64,000 nucleotides of DNA from Bacillota bacterium (GCA_021820965.1 JAKACZ010000001.1:239067-303066); one strand, 5' to 3'. Shown: positions 27,852-36,997, counted from the stretch's first letter. Translations and numbers: made by a program. Notes: generated from the letters alone by a model not told the origin.

Positions 27852-28742
27852 ATGGCCAAAGTACCGACCTGGCTTTTATCTCTATTGATCATTCTCTTAT
27901 GGGGCACAACGTTTCCTGCCATCAAACTGCAGCTGCAGTACATATCGCCGCTAGTTCTCGCTGGCTGGCGGGTGCTCCCAGCCGGGATAATCGTGTGCCT
28001 TTGGGCTCTCATCCGCAAATATCCGAGGCCGTCTCGCCGTCTCTGGGCCCAGGCGGCGATATCCGCCCTGCTTAACGTCGTGATGTTATATGGCGGCCAA
28101 ATGGCTGCCAGCGCCTATCTTAGTCCCGGGGTTGTGGCAGGGTTAATCTATTTACAGCCCGTCCTGGTCACGCTATTCGCGCGGATATGGCTGGATGAAT
28201 CTCTATCGGCAAGAAAGCTCACCGGTATCTTGACGGGTCTGGCGGGTGTCGCTCTGGTTGCAGTCAGTGCCGGAGCACGGGCGTCGGTCCTGGGAATTAT
28301 CTTTGCCACCACCGGCGCCCTGGGCTGGGCGCTGGGAACCGTCTACCTCAAAGCGCACCAAAATGATTCGCCCATTTGGTTCGTCGGTCTGCAATTTCTA
28401 CTGGGTGGCACCGTCTTTACTATTATTAGCTTCGTCTTTTCCAGTCCAGCGTCACACTGGACACCCCTTGCCCTAGCCGACCTGCTTTTCATCATGGTGG
28501 GCGGCACCGCTGGCGCGTGGGTGCTGTTTCTGGCGCTGCTTCAGCGCGGTCAAGCCAGCCGCGTGAGCACGTTTCTCTTTGGTGTGCCAGCAGTGGCAAG
28601 CCTCATCGGCATTATTGCCTTTCATGAGCCCCTCAATATTCAATTTGTCGCAGGCTTTGTGGCCGTATCCTTGGGCATTTTACTGGTCAATGGCCCCAGG
28701 CCGCACCGGGCACTTTCAGAAGAGGATCGGCTTAATGCGTGA
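27852..28742 (+). CDS. EamA/DMT-family transporter
   Basis: 296 residues with ten predicted membrane segments in two EamA halves: the first begins LLSLLIILLWGTTFPAIKLQ, the second near SVLGIIFATTGALGWALGTVYLK. LDESLSARKLTGILTGLAGVAL is the loop usual at the end of repeat one. GGAGG precedes the ATG. Such carriers export amino acids or metabolites; the substrate is not deducible. Confidence 0.9.
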   Translation: MAKVPTWLLSLLIILLWGTTFPAIKLQLQYISPLVLAGWRVLPAGIIVCLWALIRKYPRPSRRLWAQAAISALLNVVMLYGGQMAASAYLSPGVVAGLIYLQPVLVTLFARIWLDESLSARKLTGILTGLAGVALVAVSAGARASVLGIIFATTGALGWALGTVYLKAHQNDSPIWFVGLQFLLGGTVFTIISFVFSSPASHWTPLALADLLFIMVGGTAGAWVLFLALLQRGQASRVSTFLFGVPAVASLIGIIAFHEPLNIQFVAGFVAVSLGILLVNGPRPHRALSEEDRLNA

Positions 28743-28800
28743 TATCCCCGTTACCTCCCTGGGGTGTGGGCCCCTGGTTCCTTCCCTCAACGATACACCC

Positions 28801-29433
28801 CTATTTAAATTGACCCATCCACTGATTCTTAGCCAGCCACTGAAACAACGCCGGGTCTCTGACCGCCCATTTTTGATGCTGGTTACCTTCCCGTTGTATC
28901 ACCACGTAAGGTGAATAAAGAGTTAAGTGATATGACGACGGGGTTTTCGTGATCTGAGATATTTGATGACCGTGACGAAAGAAGGTCACGGTTACACGCT
29001 GCGATGACGCGGCCTTGGCGATGCGATAGTCCGGAAAGATGGCATAGACCCCCGATGGTGTTTTAAGATAAAGGGTTGGCGGACCAACTGGGTCCATCGT
29101 CATCAGATGTCGAGGCACGGTCACGGCAGGTGCGCCAGAGGCTCGCACCGCCCCCGCCAACAAATGATGGAGAAGGATTTTTACCTCGGCCGGATCCGCA
29201 GGTGGACGATTTTGCATGGCTTCGGAGTTCCCGACCATCCATGCTTTATCAATCTTGGGATCCCATGGCCCCGTCGATCGAGTGGTCGGGGTCGGCTGGG
29301 TGGGCGCCGCCTGAGCTAAGTGATTGGCTTGGGATGGCTGAACCTGCGCCTGCGGGGACACGGCGGCACATCCACCGGCGATTAGCGCAGGCACCATGAG
29401 GATGGCTCGAACGATCTTCCTCATTGCATTCAC
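28801..29433 (-). CDS. Secreted lipoprotein of unknown function
   Basis: 210 residues. A basic N-terminus, hydrophobic stretch and lipobox LIAGGCAA (Cys about 22) mark a lipoprotein. A Gln/Pro/Thr-rich linker (about 25-55) leads to a globular part containing a TLYLKTPSGVYAIFPDYRI segment. No known family recognised. It converges on the EamA gene with a 58-bp gap. Confidence 0.7.
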   Translation of the reverse strand: MNAMRKIVRAILMVPALIAGGCAAVSPQAQVQPSQANHLAQAAPTQPTPTTRSTGPWDPKIDKAWMVGNSEAMQNRPPADPAEVKILLHHLLAGAVRASGAPAVTVPRHLMTMDPVGPPTLYLKTPSGVYAIFPDYRIAKAASSQRVTVTFFRHGHQISQITKTPSSYHLTLYSPYVVIQREGNQHQKWAVRDPALFQWLAKNQWMGQFK

Positions 29434-29914
29434 TCACATTCACCTCACCGTCTGAAACGCTGAAGCTCATAGAGATGTTTCAAGCCACTGACGGCGTTCA
29501 GCCAAAGCAGCCGAATCCAGGAAGATTCTGGACTTACGTGCCGCTTCTATTGCCGGAGACCGCTTGTAGTGCCATGACTCGGTCAATTTTCCTGCGACAC
29601 CAGACGCGCCAAGCTGCCGACCGGAGGGCGCACACAGGGCGCTCCCCCTAACCTACCACGAGAGTCCATTTCGTAGCGCGGAGCATAACGGTAAAACCGG
29701 GACTCGTTACCACGTCACCATGTTGGAGCGTAAAACGTGAAGAACTCCTCATTAACGACGTCTTCCCAGACCGATGAGGAGGAGTTGCACCGTAGTGTGG
29801 CCGAAGCGGACTCCGCGGACCGGGGCAAGGAAACACGCAAAATCCGCATCGGATACGCATGGCGATCTGGCATCCGCCTCTACCGAACTGTATGGGTCCA
29901 TACACGTGCCCTCC
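29434..29914. other. Intergenic, no supported gene
   Basis: No credible frame. An imperfect long inverted repeat (CTCCTCAT near 29745 and ATGAGGAG near 29774) could form a hairpin upstream of the lipoprotein gene or downstream of the GrpB-family gene. Confidence 0.4.
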
Positions 29915-30415
29915 TTAATCGAGGCGTTGAAACTCCTCCGTTGCCATGAGCGCCTCGATGAACCCCGCCTTAGCCGCCCGATACACTTCCATCGGTTCGC
30001 CCTCATATTGCTGCTTCAGGGCGTCGTAGGCACGCCGCCGGTCCGGATTCGCCCGGAGTACGTCACGGACCTTCCAAAAGAAATCCTCGGGCGACCCGAT
30101 CACCGACAACTGCACGCCGAGCGGCGGGTCCGTCGTGTCGTCTTGGAAGGCGGCAAAGGTCTCGGTCCGACTACTACCCTCGTTCGCGCGGAAAAGGGCC
30201 CCGAGTCGCTCGACTGCCTGCAGAAAAAAGGCAGCCGGCACGCGGACTTGAATATCGAGATCGCCCTTGGTGAGACTGTCAGGAACGGCTGTGCTCCCGA
30301 CGTGCTGAATATCGGCCTCCGGCAGCACCGCCCGAATCCGCTGGCTTTGCTGACGAAATAGTCGCTCAACTTGATCGCGGAATGCCTGCTCATTCTCGAA
30401 GTGCACACGTTCCAA
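29915..30415 (-). CDS. GrpB/UPF0157-family nucleotidyltransferase-like protein
   Basis: 166 residues from a TTG at 30415 with AGGAGG (30423-30428) seven bases upstream; the longer frame to 30484 lacks a ribosome site. QHVGSTAVPDSLTKGDLDIQVRV (about 38-60) is the GrpB signature, a pol-beta-like nucleotidyltransferase motif (GST...DxD). The C-terminus ANPDRRRAYDALKQQYEG is also typical. Physiological substrate unknown. Confidence 0.85.
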   Translation of the reverse strand: MERVHFENEQAFRDQVERLFRQQSQRIRAVLPEADIQHVGSTAVPDSLTKGDLDIQVRVPAAFFLQAVERLGALFRANEGSSRTETFAAFQDDTTDPPLGVQLSVIGSPEDFFWKVRDVLRANPDRRRAYDALKQQYEGEPMEVYRAAKAGFIEALMATEEFQRLD

Positions 30416-30899
30416 GATATCTCCTCCTAGCAGTTCCCCCGTGCCACCGAATAGTGACCACGACGATCGATCGCCACCCTCCACGCCACGGTCGGGGTAC
30501 CATTCCTATACCATTCCTATCAGACGTTGACATTGCGGCACTGGCCGCTGGCATTGGAACAAAGCCGAAGCCGACCTACCCACGGTACCGTCGCCCGTGA
30601 CCACGGGGGATTTATATAAGACGCAGAAACGAACTTCGGACGGTCGAAATCAGTCAATGCGTCCCCATAAGGGAACGGGAAAAACGTCCGGTACCGTAAC
30701 ACTATCGACGAACCGCGATTTTAGACCGCCTGTGCCATCGCGCTGACCAACTACTAGCTTATGGATCCGATGTCTCTACGGGGCGACTCCGTCCAATCGC
30801 CGCTAGCCTCGCATCACGCACTCGGCGTTTCCCCCATTCTTCCGTCTGCGCCTTATCTTGCCTTATTTGGGATTTCCACACGTCAGCATTTTGTAAGGA
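30416..30899. other. Intergenic, no supported gene
   Basis: No gene. An 11-bp tandem duplication (ACCATTCCTAT twice, near 30498-30519) and the ribosome site of the GrpB-family gene are the only patterns seen. Confidence 0.4.
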
Positions 30900-32033
30900 C
30901 TAACGCGGCCGAACACCTGTCAGGCTTTGTCCGATAATCATCTGTTGGATGTTGGCGGTTCCGTCCCCGATTTCCAGTCCCATGACGTCCCGCAAGCGCT
31001 GCTGCAGCGGCAAATCGCGGGTGTAGCCGTATTGGCCGTGTAAAATGAGGCAATCGTGTATAGCCGCCAGTGCCACTTGCGGGCCCTTCCATTTGCAAAT
31101 GGCGGCCTCCGTGGCATGGGAACGCCCTTGATCACGGAGCCATAAGGTGCGATAGCAGTACCAGCGCAACTGTTCAAGCTCCGCATATCGTCGGGCCAAG
31201 GTGAAGCTCACCCCCTGAAACTCGGCCAAAGATCGGCCAAATGCGGTACGACTTTGCACATAGGCGATAGCCTCATCCAACGACTCTTCCGCGGCCCCCA
31301 CGCACTGTAGCGCAATCAATACCCGGCTGAAATCAAACCCGGTCAGCACCGATCGCAGCCCTCCTCCGGGACGGCCGATCCGTTGCTCCTCCCGTAGCGG
31401 TACGTGGTCAAAAAAGAGCGATCCGCGCCCGATGGGGCGATTGCCCAGATCATCAAAGGACACCCGCCGAACACCCGTGCTGTGCAGTGATACCGCATAC
31501 AACGACACACCTGCGCTCTCGCGCACAGCCACCACGGCACTATCCGCCACTGCCGCCAGGCTAATCCCCGACTTTTCGCCAACCAACTCCAAACCGCCTT
31601 CAGGGTTGGGTCGCGCCTCCGTCCGAATGCTGCTCACATCGGATCCGCCCTGAGGTTCGGTCACGCCAATCGCGGCCAGGCGAGTGCCGTCAAACATAGT
31701 CGGCAGCCACTCTTGGAGCAGTGATGCCGCCGCCTCACGTACCAAAATATCTCCGATAAGGCTGTTCAGCACGATAGAATAGCCCAGGTTGACGTCGCCG
31801 CGCGAAATCTCCTCGACCGCAATCCCGGCTGCCACAGACGATGCGCCGCCCCCGCCGTACTGCTCCGGCATAGAAACCCCGAGCACGCCCAGTTCTCCCA
31901 GCGCTTTCCAATGGCGGCGCGGAAACTCCCCATGTGTATCCCAGTGCTGATAGTCACGCTTCAAGATTTTGCGGGAAAAATCCCGCAGCATCGCTTGCAG
32001 CGCCTCCTCTTCTGGCGCCAACGAAAAATCCAC
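30900..32033 (-). CDS. Acyl-CoA dehydrogenase, probable cyclohexanecarboxyl-CoA dehydrogenase (AliB-like)
   Basis: 377 residues from a GTG at 32033 with GGAGG seven bases upstream (the frame continues to 32069 without a better start). FAD-dependent desaturation of an acyl-CoA is expected. Visible blocks: IGVTEPQGGSDVSSIRTEA (about 124-142), a flavin-binding R-TAFGRSLAEFQGVSFTLA segment, and a terminal GLEIGDGTANIQQMIIGQ. Most relatives have EGT at that last site; here it is DGT, so Asp replaces the usual catalytic Glu. It lies 14 bp behind badH and after badI, which points to a ring-carboxyl-CoA substrate. Confidence 0.82.
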   Translation of the reverse strand: MDFSLAPEEEALQAMLRDFSRKILKRDYQHWDTHGEFPRRHWKALGELGVLGVSMPEQYGGGGASSVAAGIAVEEISRGDVNLGYSIVLNSLIGDILVREAAASLLQEWLPTMFDGTRLAAIGVTEPQGGSDVSSIRTEARPNPEGGLELVGEKSGISLAAVADSAVVAVRESAGVSLYAVSLHSTGVRRVSFDDLGNRPIGRGSLFFDHVPLREEQRIGRPGGGLRSVLTGFDFSRVLIALQCVGAAEESLDEAIAYVQSRTAFGRSLAEFQGVSFTLARRYAELEQLRWYCYRTLWLRDQGRSHATEAAICKWKGPQVALAAIHDCLILHGQYGYTRDLPLQQRLRDVMGLEIGDGTANIQQMIIGQSLTGVRPR

Positions 32034-32046
32034 CGCTGCACCTCCA

Positions 32047-32802
32047 TCACACCATGGTAAGCCCGCCACTCACGCTGAGCGTTTGTCCTGTGACATACGC
32101 CGCCTCGTCAGACGCCAAATAGATAACTGCACCGGCAATGTCACGCGGCGTTGCCAAACGTCGCAGAGGGATTGCCCGGGTTAGGCTGTCAACCAACTTG
32201 GGATTGTTTTGCCCTACCTCGGCCAATAGCGCGGTGTCGGTCGGACCGGGACTCACACAATTGACCCGTACCCCATCACGTGCGACCTCCCGCGCCAGCG
32301 TCTTGGTCAGAGCGATCACCCCGCCCTTGGCAGCCGAATACACCGCTTCTCCACTTGATCCCACTCTGCCTGCATCGGACGCAACATGAATGAGAGCTCC
32401 CCTTTTTTGTTCACGCATGATTGGCAGGACCGCTTTGGCTCCATGGAGTGCACCGTAAAGATTGATACGGATAATCGTATCCCAGTCAGCCATATCCATG
32501 GCTAAAAACGGCTCCACTTTATCCCAACCGGCATTGTTGACATAAACATCAATCTGGCCAAAACGCCGATATACCGTGTTGACCAAGGCGCGCACACTGT
32601 CCCAGCGGGTCACGTCGCACAAGAGCCCCAAGGCATCGTAACCGGCTTCGCTAAGCCGTCCGGCCACCCTCTCAGCGGCCGCCTGACGCACATCCGCCAT
32701 AACCACGTGCGCTCCTTCCTCAGCCGCCTGAACGCCAATCTGTTCTCCGATGCCGCGGCCACCGCCGGTCACTACCACCACCTTATCCTGCAAGCGTCCC
32801 AT
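32047..32802 (-). CDS. badH: 2-hydroxycyclohexanecarboxyl-CoA dehydrogenase (SDR)
   Basis: 251 residues. NAD-binding GGGRGIG (13-19), NNAGWD (about 88-93), and catalytic Ser-Tyr-Lys in HVASDAGRVGSSGEAVYSAAKGG (about 138-160). The wording around these motifs (YVNNAGWDKVEPF, SSGEAVY, CVSPGPTDTALLAEV, TGQTLSVSGGLTM) matches what I recall of Rhodopseudomonas BadH. It would oxidise 2-hydroxycyclohexanecarboxyl-CoA to the 2-keto form for BadI. Sixteen base pairs separate it from badI. Confidence 0.85.
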   Translation of the reverse strand: MGRLQDKVVVVTGGGRGIGEQIGVQAAEEGAHVVMADVRQAAAERVAGRLSEAGYDALGLLCDVTRWDSVRALVNTVYRRFGQIDVYVNNAGWDKVEPFLAMDMADWDTIIRINLYGALHGAKAVLPIMREQKRGALIHVASDAGRVGSSGEAVYSAAKGGVIALTKTLAREVARDGVRVNCVSPGPTDTALLAEVGQNNPKLVDSLTRAIPLRRLATPRDIAGAVIYLASDEAAYVTGQTLSVSGGLTMV

Positions 32803-32817
32803 AATCGATGCCTCCTT

Positions 32818-33612
32818 TCAGCGATACCGCGCAAACGCCGGCCGTCGCCGCTCCAAAAAGGCCCGCTGCCCCTCTTGTGATTCATCGGTGCCGTAATATA
32901 GCGCCAGCGCGCTCATAGCGACATCGTCGATCCCCTTGACTTGCGCCGAATCGGCATTGAAGGAGGCTTTTAGGATTCGCAGCGCATAGGGGCTACGCTG
33001 CAATAGCTCATCCGCCCAACGGCGTGTTTCCGCCATCAGTTGTGCCCGCGGAACGACGCGGTTGACCAACCCGATTTGCAAGGCCTCGTCCGCCGTATAT
33101 TGGTGACAGAGATACCACATCTCCCGGGCTCGCTTCTCGCCAATCACCCGCGCCAGATAGGCAGAACCATATCCCGCGTCAAAACTTCCGACTTTAGGGC
33201 CCACCTGCCCAAACTTGGCGTTATCCGAGGCAACGGATAAGTCACAGAGCACGTGCAGCACGTGCCCACCCCCAATGGCATAGCCGTTGACCGCTGCAAT
33301 CACGGGCTTGGGGATGTTGCGCATCACCTCGTGCAAGTCCTGCACCCGAAGGCCAATGCCCATGTCTCGCCCGCGCGCTCCGCCATACCCCGAAGCGGTT
33401 CGCACCTTTTGGTCACCACCGACGCAAAAGGCGCGGTCGCCCGCGCCCGTGAGAATCACCACGCCCACCTCTTGGTCGTCCCACGCGTCAATAAAGGCAT
33501 CAATTAACTCATCGACAGTGCGGTCACGAAATGCATTCAGAACGTCAGGGCGATTGATGGTAATGGTGGCGACTCCGGACTCCTTAGCATACAAAATGTC
33601 TTGAAATGTCAT
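32818..33612 (-). CDS. badI: 2-ketocyclohexanecarboxyl-CoA hydrolase (crotonase family)
   Basis: 264 residues from ATG 33612, which has AGGAGG upstream (an upstream in-frame ATG at 33645 has none). It hydrolytically opens the ketone ring to pimeloyl-CoA. The crotonase oxyanion-hole blocks are GAGDRAFCVGGDQ (about 64-76) and NGYAIGGGHVLHVLCDL (about 107-123). FGQVGPKVGSFDAGYGSAYLARVIGEKRAREMWYLC is the BadI/MenB-type stretch, and the ending ALYYGTDESQEG fits BadI. MenB is the alternative, but the badH neighbour decides for BadI. Confidence 0.85.
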   Translation of the reverse strand: MTFQDILYAKESGVATITINRPDVLNAFRDRTVDELIDAFIDAWDDQEVGVVILTGAGDRAFCVGGDQKVRTASGYGGARGRDMGIGLRVQDLHEVMRNIPKPVIAAVNGYAIGGGHVLHVLCDLSVASDNAKFGQVGPKVGSFDAGYGSAYLARVIGEKRAREMWYLCHQYTADEALQIGLVNRVVPRAQLMAETRRWADELLQRSPYALRILKASFNADSAQVKGIDDVAMSALALYYGTDESQEGQRAFLERRRPAFARYR

Positions 33613-33629
33613 GCTGTTTGTCCTCCTTA

Positions 33630-33656
33630 TTAACTGGGTCGTCAATTAATATTATA
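33630..33656 (-). promoter_or_regulatory. badI operon -10 box and candidate TetR operator
   Basis: TATAAT on the minus strand (33656-33651) is followed by an inverted repeat TTAACTG-N6-CAATTAA (33630-33649) lying between the -10 box and the ribosome site, where a bound repressor would block transcription. No good -35 is visible. The nearby TetR gene is the obvious candidate regulator. Confidence 0.45.
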
Positions 33657-33659
33657 ACC

Positions 33660-34021
33660 TTGGGCCGTGCCATTGGATGTATCCTGCGAAAACTTTATCA
33701 AATGCGCCGTAAAACCCCGAGCTTTAGCCATAGGGATATCCCCTCCGGTGGGCTCAGTGGGAGGGGATTCCCTTCGACATAAGGGGCTCACGGTCAGGCG
33801 AAAGTCTTTTCACATAACCACCGGTATTCGCGCTATCTCAAAATATGTGTTCACTCTTAGAAAATCGGATACACAAGATTCGACGAACGACCATTCCAAG
33901 CAACCGGAGACCTTCGGGCACCCGGATAGGGGGCGTTTGGTTCATTCCTTGCGAGTTAAAGTTGACGTAAGTCGGCTCCTCGCAAGAATGCCCCGGTTTT
34001 AGCCGTGGGAAGTGTCAAAAG
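33660..34021 (+). mobile_element. Remnant of an IS200/IS605-type element
   Basis: Two hairpin-like signals of this family are seen: CCCCGAGCTTTAGCCATAGGGG near 33713 and CCCCGGTTTTAGCCGTGGG near 33991, the latter followed by AAGTGTCAA, a usual right-end sequence. The open frame between them has no recognisable transposase motif. It is the target into which the DDE insertion sequence landed. Confidence 0.4.
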
Positions 34022-35602
34022 CCAGAAACTCCTCAGGAAATCTCTAGTTTAGGCCGGTCGCCCAACGATCAGGGATTCTGAGAAGCGCAAGAATCACCGA
34101 GGTTCGAAGGGGCTAGTTTTACCATTTTATGGAGGACTTGTTGCGTGGCATGGCGAAAGAAAGACACCTCAGGCTCTAAGAGAGGAGGTGCCTTTCGTGT
34201 TCAGAACGTTTCTGAACTAAGCAACTAAGATCTTCGATTTGCCAACCTGGTTCCAGCAAATTTCGGCGACAGGCATCGACCCGACGCATGCGCCCCGCAC
34301 GGTGGCCGCGCTTGTCCTCGTGGGGAGTCTGTTACGTATGCGGAGTTTCGAACAATTAGAGGGCTGGATCCGTCGCGGGCGCCTGCGGCGTTTTGGGGTC
34401 CGGTGGATTTCCGCCGATACGATCCGGCGTCAGTTAGCGCACGTGTCGCCTGCTGACTGGCATCATCTCCTCCATCAAATCGCTCGCAAGCTGGCCCGAA
34501 ACCGGGTGTGGCCAACCCTCGGCGGGTACCCTGTCGTCGCGATTGATGGCGTGGAATTGTGTGTCCAACATGCCGTGACGTGTGCCGATTGTCTGAAACG
34601 AACCGTCAACAAGACCACCGAATGGTATCATCGCATCGTCGTCGCGAGTACGGTGGGCCCGATCCGGCGGTTTGTGTTGGCGTGGGAAGCGGTGCATCCC
34701 CGGGACGGGGATGCCAAGCAAGAGGGGGAGCAAACCGGGGCGTACCGCTTACTGGACACGCTGTTTCGGCAGTACCACCACCAAGTCGACATCGTCGTGG
34801 CGGATGCGTTATATGCCTCCCGTGTCTTTATCGAGGCCGTGCTGCAGCACGGCTGGGATGCTGTCATTCGCCTGAAGGACGACCAACGGCTGACTATCTT
34901 GCGGGACGCCCAAGACCTCAAGAAAATTTCCAAGCCCGTACAGGTGGTCAAGTTGGAGCGGGCTGTGGGATTTCCTCGATCTGGGGTGGGACCACATCGG
35001 CCATCTTCGCATCATTGCATGGGAACGGGTGGTCACGCGGAGCCGCCGTGGTCGTCGGCATCACGGCCAGCGGGTGACTACGACCCAAACAGGGTGGCTT
35101 TTGACAACCATGGGATCTCACGTTCCGGCCTTCACTGTCTATAACATGATGCACCGTCGCTGGGACTTAGAGGAATGCATCTTCCACCAGGGCAAAACAA
35201 CTTGGCAACTGCAGCATTGTTTTGGTCATGATCCCGCGATGATCGAGGCACTCGTGGGGGCGCAACTGATTGCGATCACGCTCTGGAATTGGTGGACGGA
35301 GCGAGGCACCGTCAGCCCAGCATCCCGTCGGATGGCCCGCCGGACGGGACGTGGATGGAGATTGCCCGTGGGTGTTGATGCGGACCACATGGTTCGAGCC
35401 ATGGCGACGGCAACCGGCATAAGCCGGGAGGCCATGGGTGGAACCTGACTTCCCGGCCGCGAATGCAGCCGAATTCGGGCTTTTGGTGTCACAATCATGC
35501 CCGCGGCATCGTGAGCGCGGTCCCTGACGATAGTGGCACACGATACAGCGTGGTCGGTGAGACTCACGGGGTTGGTTGACGCGGCAAGTGAGGAGTTTCT
35601 GG
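34022..35602 (+). mobile_element. Insertion sequence, 1,581 bp, with 14-bp inverted repeats and 8-bp target duplication
   Basis: The left end CCAGAAACTCCTCA (34022-34035) is the exact reverse complement of the right end TGAGGAGTTTCTGG (35589-35602). Both ends are flanked by GTCAAAAG (34014-34021 and 35603-35610), a perfect 8-bp direct repeat, which proves a transposition event. It carries one DDE transposase gene, now frameshifted. It separates the badI operon from tetR. Confidence 0.9.
34239..35448 (+). pseudogene. DDE transposase, frameshifted
   Basis: The first frame (34239 on) encodes about 240 residues with VVAIDGVELCVQH (first acidic residue region, about 101) and VDIVVADALYASRVFIEAVLQ (second Asp region, about 185). 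Near 34960 the frame moves by one: the sequence continues as GLWDFLDLGWDHIGHLRIIAWE and then WDLEECIFHQGKTTWQLQHCFGHDP, the Glu region, ending at 35448. The overall pattern is IS4-superfamily-like, but I cannot assign the exact IS family. There is no obvious slippery heptamer, so inactivation is likelier than programmed frameshifting. Confidence 0.8.
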
Positions 35603-35680
35603 GTCAAAAGCGGATTTGTTGTACCCGGTCGCCGACTTCTGCTACGCTAAAGAGAATTGTTAACCCCGGGAGGATGTCGG

Positions 35681-36313
35681 ATGAATCCGTCCAATATCAG
35701 GCGGGTTGGTCGCCCGCGCCGCGAAGACCATGAGTTCAATCCCTTGGTCTCGCTAACTGCCGAGGAGCGCCGTAATGTCTTTTTGGATACGGCGGCAGAG
35801 CTCTTTGAAGGACACGGTTACGCTAGCACATCAGTCAGTGATATTACGGACGCCTTAGGGCTGTCCAAGGCCATCTTCTATTACTATTGGAAGAACAAGA
35901 AAGAAATTTTATTGGAAATTCACAGCCGCGCCGTGAAGGCGCTCAATCATGACCTTGATCAAGTGTTGGCCGCGACCGCTGATCCCCAAGAGCGCCTAAC
36001 CGGCCTGATTAAAAGCCACCTCATGGTTATCATGCGCCACCGTTCGTTGGTGGCGGTGCTCTTGGGTGAGGCCGCGTATTCGGAAGAAACTCTGCAAGCC
36101 AGGCGTCAGTACACTAACCGCGTGCAAAGGGTTGTCGAGGCTGCGATTGAATCCGGCATTGTCGACGCCGCCTATCCTGCCAAGCTATTGACCTATGCGC
36201 TGCTCGGCCTATTGAACTCGACCGCGCAATGGTATCGGCCCGACGGACCCCGATCCGCGGAGGAGATCACCGAACTCTACTTGCGTATGGCTGTCCGCGG
36301 TTGTTTCACGTAA
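35681..36313 (+). CDS. TetR-family transcriptional regulator
   Basis: 210 residues from ATG 35681 with GGGAGG at 35668-35673. The N-terminal HTH is classic: FLDTAAELFEGHGYASTSVSDITDALGLSKAIFYYYWKNKKEILLEI (about 33-79). The C-terminal ligand domain resembles FadR/KstR-like regulators of acyl-CoA catabolism. Before the insertion sequence arrived, its promoter lay about 0.4 kb from the badI operon, so control of that operon is likely. The insertion lies only about 70 bp upstream of the start and may have changed its promoter. Confidence 0.88.
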   Translation: MNPSNIRRVGRPRREDHEFNPLVSLTAEERRNVFLDTAAELFEGHGYASTSVSDITDALGLSKAIFYYYWKNKKEILLEIHSRAVKALNHDLDQVLAATADPQERLTGLIKSHLMVIMRHRSLVAVLLGEAAYSEETLQARRQYTNRVQRVVEAAIESGIVDAAYPAKLLTYALLGLLNSTAQWYRPDGPRSAEEITELYLRMAVRGCFT

Positions 36314-36328
36314 TCGAGCTTGAGACCG

Positions 36329-36650
36329 TCAACCACCCCGACCTGAAGGCCGGAGCTTGCGGGAAACCGTAAGTGCCACCGGTTGACCAGCTTTAGCCGC
36401 CGGAGCTGACAGGGGCTTTGACGGCTCGGGGAGCGAGCGGCTCCGTTCCTTTGGTGCAGACCCTGGGGTGCTTCTCCAGCCCCCCGCTTTTGGGATGATC
36501 CGGGGATTTCCTCCTACCGTCGGTCACCAGGCGCTCTCCCGGGCTTCAAACGAAGTCCCGGGACTCTGGTCCTCCGTTAAACGCCAGCTCGGGGTAGTGC
36601 GAGTCGTGCGACGGGATGATGCAACCCATCGGAACATTGGCGAGTGATGT
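36329..36650 (-). mobile_element. IS200/IS605 right end with tnpB 3' remnant
   Basis: Minus-strand debris. The end hairpin (CCGACCT/AGGCCGG, 36339-36354) is followed by GGGGTGGTTGAC, a standard IS605 right end. About 36504-36530 matches 47488-47516 (shared core CTCCTACCGTCGGTC on the plus strand), and further in a PELAFNGG coding relic matches DPELAFNGR at the second locus. The shared block is where a TnpB guide-RNA scaffold would lie. Confidence 0.55.
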
Positions 36651-36997
36651 ACCCCCCCCCCCCAACAAGTTCCACGGGCGGTCCACTTATGGTGACGGGC
36701 CGTGGAGGCTCTATCACCCGGTCTACGGAAATCGACCGGACCGGAAGCCTCGGTCATCCGACCGGGCTCATCGTAACTCTGACCCTCCGTCGCTCTGAGG
36801 CGTGATCGCGGTCCGGGGCAACGACACCCGGCATCTCCGACGATCTACCGGCAGCCCGGATGAGCCATCGTGATTTAGACGTTTTCCTAATTGTGGGGAG
36901 ACCGCGGGTTGCGGTGACTGGGTATGTATGGTATCACAGACGGAGTCGGACTTTCTTCGGACTAACATGGCAAATTGTATGGGAAGGAGAGGATTCC
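36651..36997. other. Intergenic, with a 12-base C tract
   Basis: No gene. A run of 12 C residues occupies 36652-36663. The last bases hold AAGGAG (36984-36989) for the propeller gene. Confidence 0.45.

Noticed and set aside
34960..34975. Programmed frameshifting in the DDE transposase
   Set aside because: No slippery heptamer or stimulatory hairpin was seen at the junction; inactivating mutation is simpler.
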